Shown here: piece after piece, positions 35,193-44,201 of the stretch
Layout: each line of letters opens with the position of its first letter
Numbering within the stretch: the first letter of the stretch is position 1
From: CAVTRI01 sp963737075
Lineage (GTDB): Bacteria > Actinomycetota > Acidimicrobiia > Acidimicrobiales > Palsa-688
Direction: 5' to 3'
DNA: 64,000 nucleotides
NCBI GenBank assembly: GCA_963737075.1
Contig: CAVTRI010000001.1
Span: 2,108,001-2,172,000 of the forward strand
Notes under the pieces: model-generated
Database searches by the model: none
Told to the model about the DNA's origin: nothing
What the model saw: the letters and a program-made list of their open reading frames with translations, nothing else
Made by a program: the position numbers and the translations under genes

Positions 35193-36035
35193 TCAGGCCG
35201 GCGGCGAAGGCGCGTAGGGCGACCATCCGCCGCTGATGAGATGGTTGCCACCGTCGACGTCGATCACTACGCCCGTGATAGCAGCAGCCTCATCGGACAG
35301 CAAGAACACAACAGCATTCGCGATGTCGTCAGCCCGGGTGAGCCGCCCGAGTACCAGATTGCTTCGCGCCGCCGCCGCGCCCCCGTCTTCTTTCCACATC
35401 GACGATGTCGCAGTAGTGCGCGTGAGACCCGGCGCTACTGCGTTGACGCGGATCCCGCGGGGCCCGAGGTCTCTGGCCAACGTGCGCGTGAGCGCATTGA
35501 GGGCGGCCTTGCCTGCGGCATAGGAGAGCATGGAAGGAGTCGTCTTGTTGGGCGAGCCGCTCGAGATGTGAACGACTGCACCGCCATCGCCCAGACCGCC
35601 GTTGCGCACCGCCTCCTGCACCAAGGCCAGGGTGGGCCATGTGTTGAGCTCTACGGTGTCCACGAACGTCTCCCTGGTGAGCTGCTCCCACGGCCCGTGG
35701 TAGGAAACGCCACCCACCGTGCTCACAACCAGGTCCAGCCTTCCGAAGCGCTCGCCAGCACAGGCGACCAAACGGCGCACCACCGCCTCCTCGGTGGCCG
35801 AGCCCTCGACGGCGGCCACCTCGAACCCCTCGTCTTGCAACTGCCGCTCCATAGCCAGCAGCTGCTCCTTCGAACGACCGTTGATGACCACGCTGGCACC
35901 CTCGGCCGCCAAGCGTCGAGCCGTGGATCCTCCGATGCTCGGATCGGCGGACGACCCGCTGACCACCGCGACCTTCCCGTCAAACCTCCTGCTCGTGGCG
36001 GTCACCTCCGGATCTACCGATCGGTCGTTGGGCAT
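35193..36035 (-). CDS. Short-chain dehydrogenase/reductase (SDR)
   Basis: 280 residues. The coenzyme motif is of the enoyl-reductase-like kind (VVSGSSADPSIGGSTA) instead of TGxxxGIG. DLVVSTVGGVSYHG, HISSGSPNKTTPS (Ser), SYAAGKAAL (Tyr, Lys), AAITGVVIDVDGG follow. ATG at 36035, six bases after the stop of the SnoaL-like gene, so the two form an operon. Confidence 0.9.
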   Translation of the reverse strand: MPNDRSVDPEVTATSRRFDGKVAVVSGSSADPSIGGSTARRLAAEGASVVINGRSKEQLLAMERQLQDEGFEVAAVEGSATEEAVVRRLVACAGERFGRLDLVVSTVGGVSYHGPWEQLTRETFVDTVELNTWPTLALVQEAVRNGGLGDGGAVVHISSGSPNKTTPSMLSYAAGKAALNALTRTLARDLGPRGIRVNAVAPGLTRTTATSSMWKEDGGAAAARSNLVLGRLTRADDIANAVVFLLSDEAAAITGVVIDVDGGNHLISGGWSPYAPSPPA

Positions 36036-36041
36036 GCCTGG

Positions 36042-36599
36042 TCAGACTCCCTCGCGGGCGACCCGCTCCCAGAAGTCTTTCCAGGACGGGTACGCCTCGG
36101 GGAGCTGATAGGTGCTCAGCGCGCCGGCGTCAGTGCCGGCGCCGTGGGCCGGGCGTGAGAGCCAGTCCGCGATGTAGAGGCGATGGAACTTGCGTCGCTC
36201 GAAGTACCACTCGCCGTCAACCCGCCGGTATGTGTCCCAATATTGCAGCTGGCCCTGGACCCACTCTCCGTCATCTGGACGCTCTAGCTCGTCGTGGCAG
36301 TAGACAATGCCGCGGGCATGGTCGGCGTCATCGAAGTCGATGACATGGTTGCCGACGAAGTGGCACGTCGCCCTGGCATGGCTCATCGTCCGCGTGTACC
36401 AACGCTTCAGTGCCTCCCTGCCGGCCTCGTCCTTACCCACCCGGACGTCGGGGACAAAGAGGTCCACCATCATGTCCATGTCGCGGCTGTCGATCGCTAC
36501 TCCGTAGCGCTGCGCGAGCTGCTGGATCGCGGCGAGCGATTCCAGCCGGTCCAGCCGCTCTTCGAGCGTGGTCGGGTTCCACGTGCCCAGTCGTGACAT
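36042..36599 (-). CDS. SnoaL-like / NTF2-fold protein
   Basis: 185 residues. LEERLDRLESLAAIQQLAQRY opens the fold, with DSRDMDMMVDLFVPDVRVG, ATCHFVGNHVIDFDDADHA and FERRKFHRLYIADW. Ring hydroxylase small subunits and scytalone-dehydratase-like enzymes look alike in this size; no large ring hydroxylase subunit is nearby, so a stand-alone isomerase, dehydratase or hydrolase is more likely. Coupled to the SDR behind it. Confidence 0.82.
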   Translation of the reverse strand: MSRLGTWNPTTLEERLDRLESLAAIQQLAQRYGVAIDSRDMDMMVDLFVPDVRVGKDEAGREALKRWYTRTMSHARATCHFVGNHVIDFDDADHARGIVYCHDELERPDDGEWVQGQLQYWDTYRRVDGEWYFERRKFHRLYIADWLSRPAHGAGTDAGALSTYQLPEAYPSWKDFWERVAREGV

Positions 36600-36699
36600 C
36601 CTCGCTCACCTCCGACCCGAGCATATGGCATCCGTCCGCCGCCTCCAGGGGTCGGCGCTACCATCAGTTCTGAACGCCTCGTCACCGGTGAGGGGAGGC

Positions 36700-37674
36700 A
36701 TGGTGCCAACGACCGGTCCGTTCGAAGCAGGTTCGATCTCACTCCGCCTGTACCCGCATGACGGTGAAGATCCTCGAGCGACCTTGCGGGAGCTCTGCGA
36801 CCAGGCCACACTGGCGCTCGGAGGCGGCTTCGACGGCGTCATGACGAGCGAGCACCACGGTGGGGTCGGTGGCTACCTCCCAAACCCGCTCCAACTCGCG
36901 GGCTTCGTCCTCGAAGATGCGAACACCGGCTGGGCTGCGCCCTGCCCGCTGCTGCTGCCGCTGCGCCCGGCCGCGCTGGTCGTGGAGGAGGTGGCGTGGC
37001 TCGCAGCACGTCATCCGGGTCGCGTCGGCTTGGGGGTCGCAGCCGGTGCCATGGCGCTCGATTTCACGGCCATGGGGGTCGATGTGTCCGAAGCTGCCAC
37101 GCGTTTCAAGGCGAACCTGCCACGTGTCGTCTCCATGCTTCGCGGTGACGATCTCGGTGAGCTCGATGGAGATCGCGCCCTCCAGCGCTGCCGCGACCGT
37201 CCCATCCCGGTATTGTCTGCAGCCGTCTCAGTCGCCGCGGCCAGGCGAGCGGCACGGGTAGGGGCCGGGATCCTGACCGAAGGCATGTCGTCGCCGGAGC
37301 GGCTCGCGGAGCTGTGCCGTGCCTTCGACGAGGCGGGAGGCAGCATGCCGAAGGTGGTCATCCGCCGGGTGTGGTTGGGAGAGCCCTTGACCGAGCTGGT
37401 GGCCCGGCAACGGCGCTTCTACGCGTCAAAGGGGCGATCGGACCGGCAACTCCCTGACGACCAGACCATCACGACCACCGACCCGCGTGAGCTCGCAGAG
37501 CGCCTGGTGGAAGTCACGCGGGTCACTGGGGCCGACGCCCTCAACCTCCGTGTACATCTTCCGGGAATCCCTTCAGGCGAGGTGCGCACGCAGATCGAGC
37601 GGCTCTGTGCCGACACCCTGCCCGTGCTGAAGCAGCAGATGCGACGCCACACGACGACGATCACGACGGGGTGA
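36700..37674 (+). CDS. LLM-class (luciferase-like) oxidoreductase
   Basis: 324 residues from ATG at 36700, after GAGGGGAGG; GTG one codon on is also possible. SISLRLYPHDGEDP, GGFDGVMTSEHHGGVGGYLPN, RVGLGVAAGAMALDFTAMG and a C-terminal half that keeps ILTEGMSSPERLAEL. It is more diverged from the other LLM proteins here. Ends with a 14-bp tail-to-tail overlap with the next LLM gene on the minus strand. Confidence 0.85.
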   Translation: MVPTTGPFEAGSISLRLYPHDGEDPRATLRELCDQATLALGGGFDGVMTSEHHGGVGGYLPNPLQLAGFVLEDANTGWAAPCPLLLPLRPAALVVEEVAWLAARHPGRVGLGVAAGAMALDFTAMGVDVSEAATRFKANLPRVVSMLRGDDLGELDGDRALQRCRDRPIPVLSAAVSVAAARRAARVGAGILTEGMSSPERLAELCRAFDEAGGSMPKVVIRRVWLGEPLTELVARQRRFYASKGRSDRQLPDDQTITTTDPRELAERLVEVTRVTGADALNLRVHLPGIPSGEVRTQIERLCADTLPVLKQQMRRHTTTITTG

Positions 37675-38566
37675 GTGGGAGCACCTCCGTAGCGAACGCC
37701 GCGATCTGGTCCACCATCTCGCTACAACTGCGGGAAAGGAAGCGCACCTGGAGGTGCGTGACGCCGATGGCCGACTGGCCTATCAGCGCCTCGGCTAACG
37801 CGTCGGGAGTGCCGCTGACGCAGTTTGGCCCGACGTCCCATTCGGGCTTGCCCACGTAGAGGCTGGCTCCCCCGCCCATCGCGAAGGGAAGTGCCGCCCG
37901 ACCGGCCGCCTCGCGCAACCGTCGGATCTCTTCGATCGCCGCCGCCATGCCTTGCGGCGGCGGTCCCTGGGGGAGCCAGCCGTCACCTAGGTGGGCTGCC
38001 CGGTGGAACGCAGCCTCGGTTGACCCTCCGATCCATATCGGCGGCCCGCCGGGCTGGACCGGCCGAGGTGACTGCCCCACCTCACCTGCGCCCCACTCGT
38101 CGCCGAACGCGGCCCGGATGGTGGCGATCGCCTCATCGGTCAGCTTGCCTCGCCGCCGGAACGGGACACCGAGGGCGACGAACTCCCCCTCCGCGTGACC
38201 GATTCCGACCCCAAGGATGGCTCGCCCGCCTGAGAGGGCGTCCAAGGTCGAGAACGCCTTGGCGGTAAGCAACGGGTGGCGATACGGGAGGATGTACACG
38301 GTCGAAGCGAGCCGCACCGTTTCGGTGACACCTGCCAGCCATGAGAGCGTGGACACGGTGTCGTACCACGTGGTGGTCATCCTCGGCGCCAGCTCTCTCG
38401 GGATCGCCACGTGGTCGCAGACGCCGATGTAGTCAAACCCGTTGGCGTCGGCCGCCTTGGCCACGGTGAGAATTTCTGGAGGCCCTGCGCCGAACTCCCA
38501 CTCCTGCGCCATCAGTCGGGACTGCGCTTGCACCGGGAGCTGCATGCCGAACTTGAGCGGGGTCAT
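37661..38566 (-). CDS. LLM-class (luciferase-like) F420-dependent oxidoreductase
   Basis: 301 residues from ATG at 38566. KFGMQLPVQAQS, ANGFDYIGVCDHVAIP, RLASTVYILPYRHPLLTAKAFSTLD, GRAILGVGIGHAEGEF, PPIWIGGSTEAAFHRAA. Divergent from the amidohydrolase at 38693; the gap holds a 14-bp palindrome. Confidence 0.9.
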   Translation of the reverse strand: MTPLKFGMQLPVQAQSRLMAQEWEFGAGPPEILTVAKAADANGFDYIGVCDHVAIPRELAPRMTTTWYDTVSTLSWLAGVTETVRLASTVYILPYRHPLLTAKAFSTLDALSGGRAILGVGIGHAEGEFVALGVPFRRRGKLTDEAIATIRAAFGDEWGAGEVGQSPRPVQPGGPPIWIGGSTEAAFHRAAHLGDGWLPQGPPPQGMAAAIEEIRRLREAAGRAALPFAMGGGASLYVGKPEWDVGPNCVSGTPDALAEALIGQSAIGVTHLQVRFLSRSCSEMVDQIAAFATEVLPLTPS

Positions 38567-38602
38567 GCGACGGTATCCTTCCCCGCGGCAGGTGCGCTGT
38601 CA

Positions 38603-38616
38603 ACCGACCGGTCGGT
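38603..38616. promoter_or_regulatory. 14-bp perfect palindrome, TetR-type operator candidate
   Basis: ACCGACCGGTCGGT, in the 126-bp gap between the LLM gene and the amidohydrolase. The CCGACCGGTCGG core is a common form for TetR-family operators in GC-rich actinobacteria (family knowledge). No regulator gene next to it. Confidence 0.5.
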
Positions 38617-38692
38617 GGTCGGCTGACGCGGCCTGCAGTACGCTCGTGGTTGATTCCGGACACGTTCCGGTCTGAACACGTTGGGAGGGCGC

Positions 38693-40003
38693 TTGACCAA
38701 CACCACGACGCCGGGGGCTCGGGGCGTCTATCGAGCTGACCTGGAAGAGAAACTTCCCTACCGCGTCTTCGACGCCGACAATCATTTCTACCCAGCGACC
38801 GACGCCATCGATCGGTACCTAGATCCGAAGATGCGTGAGCGAGCGTTGCGCCCCGGCGAGACCTTCGTGCTCGAGAACGAAGAGGACATCCAGGAGGTCA
38901 AGCACGTCGAGGGCAGCCAGTGGAGGACCATCGGCGAGCATCCCGTACCCGACGGGGGGCCCGGCGGGGTCGATCTCTCGGAGCTGCCGGAGATGGACGC
39001 CAACATCCCGATACCGGGGGCGATGCTCAACCGCCTCAACCCGATGCGCGATCTTGACAAGCTGAGCCGGGCTGAGCTCGTGCATCGGTACAACGAGATG
39101 CGTCCCGCCTTCGAGCACAAGGACCCGAGGTTGGCGCTGATGGACTTCCAGGGGGTGGAGGCGGCCGTCGTCCACGCCGGCGGAGCTCCCAGTGACTCGG
39201 CGTTCGACCGTGGCGACGTCGAAGCTGGTTATGCCGTCGCCCACGCGTTCAATCAGTGGCTGCAGGACGATTGGGGCTTCGCGTACCGCAACCGCATCTT
39301 CGTGCCTGCGATCGTCCCCCTCCGGGATGTCGACCATGCGGTCGCCGAGCTCGAGTGGGTGCTCGCGCAAGGAGCCAAATTTGTCAACCTGTCGCCGGGG
39401 CCGGCGCACGGACGGTCGCCGTTCGACCCTCATTTCGATCCGTTCTGGGCGCGCGTCAACGAAGCCGGCGTTCGCATCGCCGTCCATCTCGGCGGGGCCG
39501 GGTACCAGCGCTACGGAGCGGATTGGGGCGAGGACCCCGATGCCAAGTACTCGGACTACAACGCCTTCCAGTGGGTGTCCTACTGGTCTGATCGTCCGAT
39601 CATGGAGACGGTGACGGCGATGATGTTCCACAACCTCTTCGGCCGTTTCCCCAAAATCAAGGTGCTCATCGCCGAGTTCGGAACTCCGTGGCTCCCCTAT
39701 CTGGTGCGGAAGCTCGATCACGCCGCCCTGCTCGGCCGCCGGCCGAAGTACGGCAAGCTTCCCGGGCGCCCGAGCCAGATCTTCAAGCGCCACTTCGTCG
39801 TGGCCCCGTTTCCAGAAGAGAATGTCAGCCGGCCCATGGAGGTCGTTGGCGCTGACTGCCTGGTCTTCGGGTCCGACTTCCCGCATTCGGAGGGCCTTCC
39901 CGACCCCGTTCAGTACGCCAGCCAGCTGAAGGGCCTCGACGAGGTCACCGTCCGCAAGATCATGCGGGACAACCTCGCGAACTTCCTGGAGATGGATAGC
40001 TGA
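38693..40003 (+). CDS. Amidohydrolase family (amidohydro_2, ACMSD-like) hydrolase
   Basis: 436 residues if started at the TTG at 38693, which follows GGGAGGG; a TTG four codons earlier is an alternative. RVFDADNHFYPATDAIDRYLD (DNH metal motif), IAVHLGGAGYQRYG, FEERF-like block and LVFGSDFPHSEGLPDP. Its tail, CLVFGSDFPHSEGL and MRDNLANFLEM, and the middle DPHFDPFWARVNEA are close to the protein at 42852. Followed by the AMP ligase with a 4-bp CTGA overlap, so the two work in one operon with the LLM gene at 41625. Confidence 0.9.
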   Translation: MTNTTTPGARGVYRADLEEKLPYRVFDADNHFYPATDAIDRYLDPKMRERALRPGETFVLENEEDIQEVKHVEGSQWRTIGEHPVPDGGPGGVDLSELPEMDANIPIPGAMLNRLNPMRDLDKLSRAELVHRYNEMRPAFEHKDPRLALMDFQGVEAAVVHAGGAPSDSAFDRGDVEAGYAVAHAFNQWLQDDWGFAYRNRIFVPAIVPLRDVDHAVAELEWVLAQGAKFVNLSPGPAHGRSPFDPHFDPFWARVNEAGVRIAVHLGGAGYQRYGADWGEDPDAKYSDYNAFQWVSYWSDRPIMETVTAMMFHNLFGRFPKIKVLIAEFGTPWLPYLVRKLDHAALLGRRPKYGKLPGRPSQIFKRHFVVAPFPEENVSRPMEVVGADCLVFGSDFPHSEGLPDPVQYASQLKGLDEVTVRKIMRDNLANFLEMDS

Positions 40004-41628
40004 CGAGCGACAGAGGCGGCATCGGTCGACCGCTCGAGTACGCCCCGGCCGCCCAGCCCGATGAGCTGACGGACTGGTACCGGCGCGGTGGTTTCCGCAC
40101 CACCGCGTCCCTCCAGCAGTTGATGGACCGCAACCGACGCGAGTTCGGCTCGCTGCCAGCGGTGATCGAAGGCGATGTCTCCCTGAGCTGGGAGGAGCTC
40201 ATCAACCTGGCGTCGTCGTTCGCCGGGTTCCTGCGTGGCAACGGTGTCCAGCCCGGGGAGGTCGTTGTATGGCAACTTCCCAACTGGTGGGAGTCCCTGG
40301 TGGTCGCCTACGGCATCTGGGCCGCGGGCGCCGTGAGCGCCCCCGTGGTGCCCATCTACCGCGAACACGAGTTACAACTGGTGGTGGAAGCCGTCCGCCC
40401 CCGTGCGGTGGTCGTACCCCAGTCGTTTCGGGACGTCGATCACGTCGCGATGGTGACTGAAGCCTGGCGAGGGGCAGGCATCACGCCGGACCTTCGCATC
40501 GTCGTTCGAGGAGAGGTGACGGGATGGACGCCCTTCGACCACGCGCTCCAGGGGACGGCCACCCTGGCCGACAGGGTCGACGTCGACGCGCCCGCCTTGG
40601 TGGGGTTCACATCGGGTACCACATCGGGCGCCAAGGGCGTCGTCCACAGCTCAGCGTCGTTCCTCAGCTCGTCGGTCAGGTCATCACGGCAATATGGCTA
40701 CACCTGGCGCGACCGTTCCTACATGCCAGCCCCCCTGGCGCACGCCACGGGACTTCTGTCGGCTGTCGCCATCCCCGTCCTGACCGGATCCTCGGTCCTG
40801 CTCCGCGACCGGTGGGACGCGGAGCTGGCAATCGACGACATCCTGTCCAACGGGGTCACGTTTTCCGCTGGAGCCGCGGTCTTCATCCAGGAGCTCCTGG
40901 CGGCGCTCGCCGCCACCGGCCGCGAACGGCTCGAGCTCCCGGGCGGCTACCCCTGCGGCGGTTCGACCATCCCCACTGCTCTCGCTTTGGCGGCCGAGGC
41001 CGTGGGAATGCGACCGGCGCGGTCGTGGGGCATGACCGAGTGCCCGTCCGTCACGGCCAGCGCGCCGTTCGAGCCCAAGGAGATCCGTTGCGGCACCGAC
41101 GGCCGCGTCGCGCCCGGCTGCGAGGTTCGCGTCATCGGTCCCGACGGCCACCTCCTCGGCTCCGACCAGATCGGCGAAGCCGAGGTGCGAGGTCCCCAGC
41201 GGGCGCTCGGGTACATCGATGCTCGACACACCAAGGAAGGCTTCGACGACGCCGGATGGCTGCGAACAGGAGACTTGGGGTTCCTCACCGCCGACGGCGT
41301 GTTCACGATGACCGGCCGGTCGAAGGAGATCATCAACCGCGGCGGCGAGAAGATCTCCGGACGGGAGATCGAGGACCTGCTCGCGCAACATCCGAGCGTG
41401 GTGGAAGCGGTCGTCGTCCCGGCGCCACACCCTCGCCTGGGGGAACAGCCGGCGGCCTTCATCCTGGCCGGGACCCAGCAGCCCTCCGATGAGGAGCTTT
41501 CGGCATTTCTTCGTGAAGCCGGTCTGGCACCACAAAAGATTCCGCGCATCTGGCACCGCGTCACGGAGTTCCCGCGTACGGCGTCAGGCAAGGTGAAGAA
41601 GTATGTCCTTCAGGAGACCCTGGCATGA
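40000..41628 (+). CDS. AMP-dependent acyl-CoA synthetase/ligase, apparent CTG start
   Basis: 542 residues from CTG at 40000. FTSGTTSGAKGVVH (P-loop), SWGMTECPS, LRTGDLGFL, RSKEIINRGGEKISG and TASGKVKKYVLQ with the adenylation Lys show the ANL fold. The first conventional start, TTG at 40120, would remove 40 residues that look coding (DELTDWYRRGGFRTT), and no ATG, GTG or TTG lies before it in frame. CTG at 40000-40002 overlaps the amidohydrolase TGA as CTGA, with GGAG eight bases upstream, exactly like the other NTGA couplings here. It ends in an ATGA overlap with the LLM gene. Confidence 0.88.
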   Translation: MTSDRGGIGRPLEYAPAAQPDELTDWYRRGGFRTTASLQQLMDRNRREFGSLPAVIEGDVSLSWEELINLASSFAGFLRGNGVQPGEVVVWQLPNWWESLVVAYGIWAAGAVSAPVVPIYREHELQLVVEAVRPRAVVVPQSFRDVDHVAMVTEAWRGAGITPDLRIVVRGEVTGWTPFDHALQGTATLADRVDVDAPALVGFTSGTTSGAKGVVHSSASFLSSSVRSSRQYGYTWRDRSYMPAPLAHATGLLSAVAIPVLTGSSVLLRDRWDAELAIDDILSNGVTFSAGAAVFIQELLAALAATGRERLELPGGYPCGGSTIPTALALAAEAVGMRPARSWGMTECPSVTASAPFEPKEIRCGTDGRVAPGCEVRVIGPDGHLLGSDQIGEAEVRGPQRALGYIDARHTKEGFDDAGWLRTGDLGFLTADGVFTMTGRSKEIINRGGEKISGREIEDLLAQHPSVVEAVVVPAPHPRLGEQPAAFILAGTQQPSDEELSAFLREAGLAPQKIPRIWHRVTEFPRTASGKVKKYVLQETLA

Positions 41629-42539
41629 AGTTCGGCGCCCAACTGTCCGGTCTCGGCGCGAGGCATTATCCCGAAGTGGCGGCGGTGGCGGAGGCCAACG
41701 GGTTCGACTCGCTATGGATGCCCGAGCACCTGATCTTCCCGGCCGAGATGCCACCCAGGTACCTGTACACGCCCGACGGCTACCCGCCCATGAACTCCGA
41801 CACACCGGCGTTCGACCCGTGGGTGGTGCTGGGAGCTGTCGCCTCTCGCACCGAAAGAATCCGGCTGGGCACAGGCGTCTTCATCCTCCCTCTCCGCCAC
41901 CCGGTCATGGTTGCCCGCTCGGTCGTGACCCTCGACCGCATGTCTGGCGGGCGGGTGCTGCTTGGCATCGGCGTCGGCTGGATGCCGGACGAGTTCGACA
42001 TCGTGGGCGCGTCGTTCGCCGATCGGGGCAGGCGCACCGACGAAATGATCGCGCTGATGCGACGACTGTGGACCGACAACACCGTGGAGTTCCACGGCGA
42101 GTTCTACGACATTCCCCCTGTCAAGTTCCAGCCCAAGCCGGTCAACAAGCAGGTCGGCATCCCCTTCATCGTCGGCGGCACGTCATCGGGCGCCTTGCGC
42201 CGTGCTGGGAGCTTGGGAGATGGATGGATCCACCACAAGCAGATCAAGGTGTCGCTGTACGAGGGTGAGCGTGACACGGGGGTCGACGAGGAGGACTGGA
42301 AGGAGCTCGCCGATCACCTGACCGTCATCGGCCGTCACCGCGCGGACGCGGGACGCCAGGACACGCCGTTCGAGGTGGTGGCCGGCATGGGTTCCGAGCT
42401 GCATGCCATCCGCCGCTGCGAAGAACTGGGCGTCACCACCTGCAACGTTGGGCCGTCGACGACCAATCTGCGGGCAACCAAGGACGATTTCGTCGACTGG
42501 ATCAAGCGGTTCGCCGATGAAGTCATCGTGAAGATGTGA
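41625..42539 (+). CDS. LLM-class (luciferase-like) F420-dependent oxidoreductase
   Basis: 304 residues. MKFGAQLSGLGAR, EANGFDSLWMPEHL, RIRLGTGVFILPLRHPVMVARS, GRVLLGIGVGWMPDEFD, PFIVGGTSSGALRRAGSLGDGW. ATG overlaps the AMP ligase stop as ATGA. Third gene of the amidohydrolase-ligase-LLM operon. Convergent with the NifU-like gene, eight bases apart. Confidence 0.92.
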   Translation: MKFGAQLSGLGARHYPEVAAVAEANGFDSLWMPEHLIFPAEMPPRYLYTPDGYPPMNSDTPAFDPWVVLGAVASRTERIRLGTGVFILPLRHPVMVARSVVTLDRMSGGRVLLGIGVGWMPDEFDIVGASFADRGRRTDEMIALMRRLWTDNTVEFHGEFYDIPPVKFQPKPVNKQVGIPFIVGGTSSGALRRAGSLGDGWIHHKQIKVSLYEGERDTGVDEEDWKELADHLTVIGRHRADAGRQDTPFEVVAGMGSELHAIRRCEELGVTTCNVGPSTTNLRATKDDFVDWIKRFADEVIVKM

Positions 42540-42547
42540 GCTAGCGA

Positions 42548-42835
42548 TCAACCCTCGCCAGGGCCGCTCGGCGACACATAGCCGGGGTGTTCCCGGGGGT
42601 CGTCGATAGCGGCGCGCGCGACGTCCGGCACGGCTCTGCGGAGAATGTTGCCGGCGACGTCCTCCAGGACCGGCCTGGGCATCACGCACTCGTGGCAGTC
42701 CACTCCCTCCAGGACCAGCCGCAGCGACACCGTCCCCGTGCTCTCCTCGACGTCGACCAACTCCACATCGCCGCCGTCAGCCTGGACCAGAGTTCTGACG
42801 TCTCCCAGGGCGTGCGCCACTGCCGCGCGATCCAT
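42548..42835 (-). CDS. NifU C-terminal-domain protein (Fe-S scaffold type)
   Basis: 95 residues. One NifU-C domain: ADGGDVELVDVEESTG, then VDCHECVMP with the CxxC that holds a labile cluster, and VLEDVAGNILRRAVPDVA. Stand-alone scaffolds of this type carry Fe-S clusters to targets. It follows the amidohydrolase by 16 bp on the minus strand; a link to the Rieske or 3Fe-4S proteins of the window is possible but not shown. Confidence 0.85.
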   Translation of the reverse strand: MDRAAVAHALGDVRTLVQADGGDVELVDVEESTGTVSLRLVLEGVDCHECVMPRPVLEDVAGNILRRAVPDVARAAIDDPREHPGYVSPSGPGEG

Positions 42836-42851
42836 CGCCTCGGCGCTCCGC

Positions 42852-44048
42852 TCAGCTCACCAAGGACAGCGCGTTGTCCCGCATGATGCGCTTGATGCTG
42901 GCGGCGTCGAGCGACTCGATGCAGGAGACGTACTCGGCCGGGTAGTGGTTGCCCTCGGGGTGCGGCCAGTCAGAGCCCATCAGCACGTGGTCGGCACCGA
43001 TGAGACGGGCCAAGCCGACCACATCCTCCTCCGGGAAGGGCGAGATCCAGAAGTGACGTTTCATCATCTCGGACGGCCGCTCCGACAGCCGGTGCCCGAA
43101 AGCCTCGACCCGCCGCTCCAGAAGTCCGCCGGAGTGGTCCAAAGAGTGCAGGAGGTACGGCACCCACGTGCAGCCCATCTCGACGATCGCTATCCGCAGG
43201 TTGGGGAAGCGTTCGAACTGACAACCGAGCACCAGCGCGGTGATGGTGTCCATGGCCGGGCGCTCGTTCGGGAACAGCCCTTGACGCAGGTTCTGCACGT
43301 AGTAGCGGTCGGCGGAGGCGGGCCGGCACCACGAGTCCTCGTACATGTCGTCGTAGGGTGACGCACCCCCGATGGCGTGGTAGCCGACGACGAGGTGGGC
43401 TTCGTTGACCCGGGCCCAGAACGGATCGAAGTAGGGGTCGGCCGGGGAGCGGCCGTACAGTGGCCCGGGGCGCAGGCAAACGATCCGGGCACCCCGGTCG
43501 AGGACAAACTCCAACTCCTCACAGGCCTTGTCGATGTCGAGCATGGGAATGATCGGAGGGGCATACAGCCGATCCTGGTAGTTGAAGCCCCACTGGTCAT
43601 CGAGCCACAGGTTGAACGCCCGGAAGATGCGATACATCATGTCAGCGTCGTCGTACATGAGGTGCTCTACGCACTGCCCCAGCGTGGGGAACAGGAAGAC
43701 GCGCTCCACGCCTTGCTCGTCCAGGCGCAGCATGCGGAGATCCCGATTGCGGTATTCCTCGGGGAGCGGCTCCAGCTCGCCGTAGGTCGCGCTCGTCGGT
43801 CGACCGCCCACCTCGAGGTGCCTCAGGGTGTCGTGAAAGGCGCCCGGCTTGGCGATGGGATTGAACGTGGGGTTAGGCACGCCGGTCGACATGCGATTGC
43901 CGAACATGATGTGCCGGCGCTTGCCCTCCTGCACCCAACGAACGTGCTTGCGAACCTTTTCGTCGCCGAAGCGGGTGAAGGTGTCTTCGACTTCGTAGTA
44001 GTGGTTGTCGGCGTCGAAGATCTTGTAATCCACTACCGGCGTGCTCAC
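42852..44048 (-). CDS. Amidohydrolase family (amidohydro_2, ACMSD-like) hydrolase
   Basis: 398 residues from GTG at 44048 with AAAGGGG upstream. KIFDADNHYYEVEDTFTRF, VGYHAIGGASPY, VLMGSDWPHPEGNHYP and SDTITALVLGCQFERFPNLR. LRPGPLYGRSP...FDPFWARVNEA matches the one at 38693 closely. DNH metal motif in place of HxH. The gap towards the divergent epimerase at 44202 has a 16-bp inverted repeat. Confidence 0.92.
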   Translation of the reverse strand: MSTPVVDYKIFDADNHYYEVEDTFTRFGDEKVRKHVRWVQEGKRRHIMFGNRMSTGVPNPTFNPIAKPGAFHDTLRHLEVGGRPTSATYGELEPLPEEYRNRDLRMLRLDEQGVERVFLFPTLGQCVEHLMYDDADMMYRIFRAFNLWLDDQWGFNYQDRLYAPPIIPMLDIDKACEELEFVLDRGARIVCLRPGPLYGRSPADPYFDPFWARVNEAHLVVGYHAIGGASPYDDMYEDSWCRPASADRYYVQNLRQGLFPNERPAMDTITALVLGCQFERFPNLRIAIVEMGCTWVPYLLHSLDHSGGLLERRVEAFGHRLSERPSEMMKRHFWISPFPEEDVVGLARLIGADHVLMGSDWPHPEGNHYPAEYVSCIESLDAASIKRIMRDNALSLVS

Positions 44049-44118
44049 AGCCGTCCCCTTTCGCTCGCCTTCCCGATGCGCTTCGGATCATCGTACCCCC
44101 GTCGCTGAGCTCAGGCGA

Positions 44119-44134
44119 TCAACCGTTAGGTTGA
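44119..44134. promoter_or_regulatory. 16-bp inverted repeat, operator candidate
   Basis: TCAACC-GTTA-GGTTGA between the amidohydrolase (start 44048) and the epimerase (start 44202). Perfect 6-bp arms and central position suggest control of both genes. Confidence 0.45.
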
Positions 44135-44201
44135 CCGCGAGTGGCCGTTGCCGCCGCTGTTAGCCTGGCTGCGAGCTCGACCGCAGGAGGAGGGGAACGA
44201 G

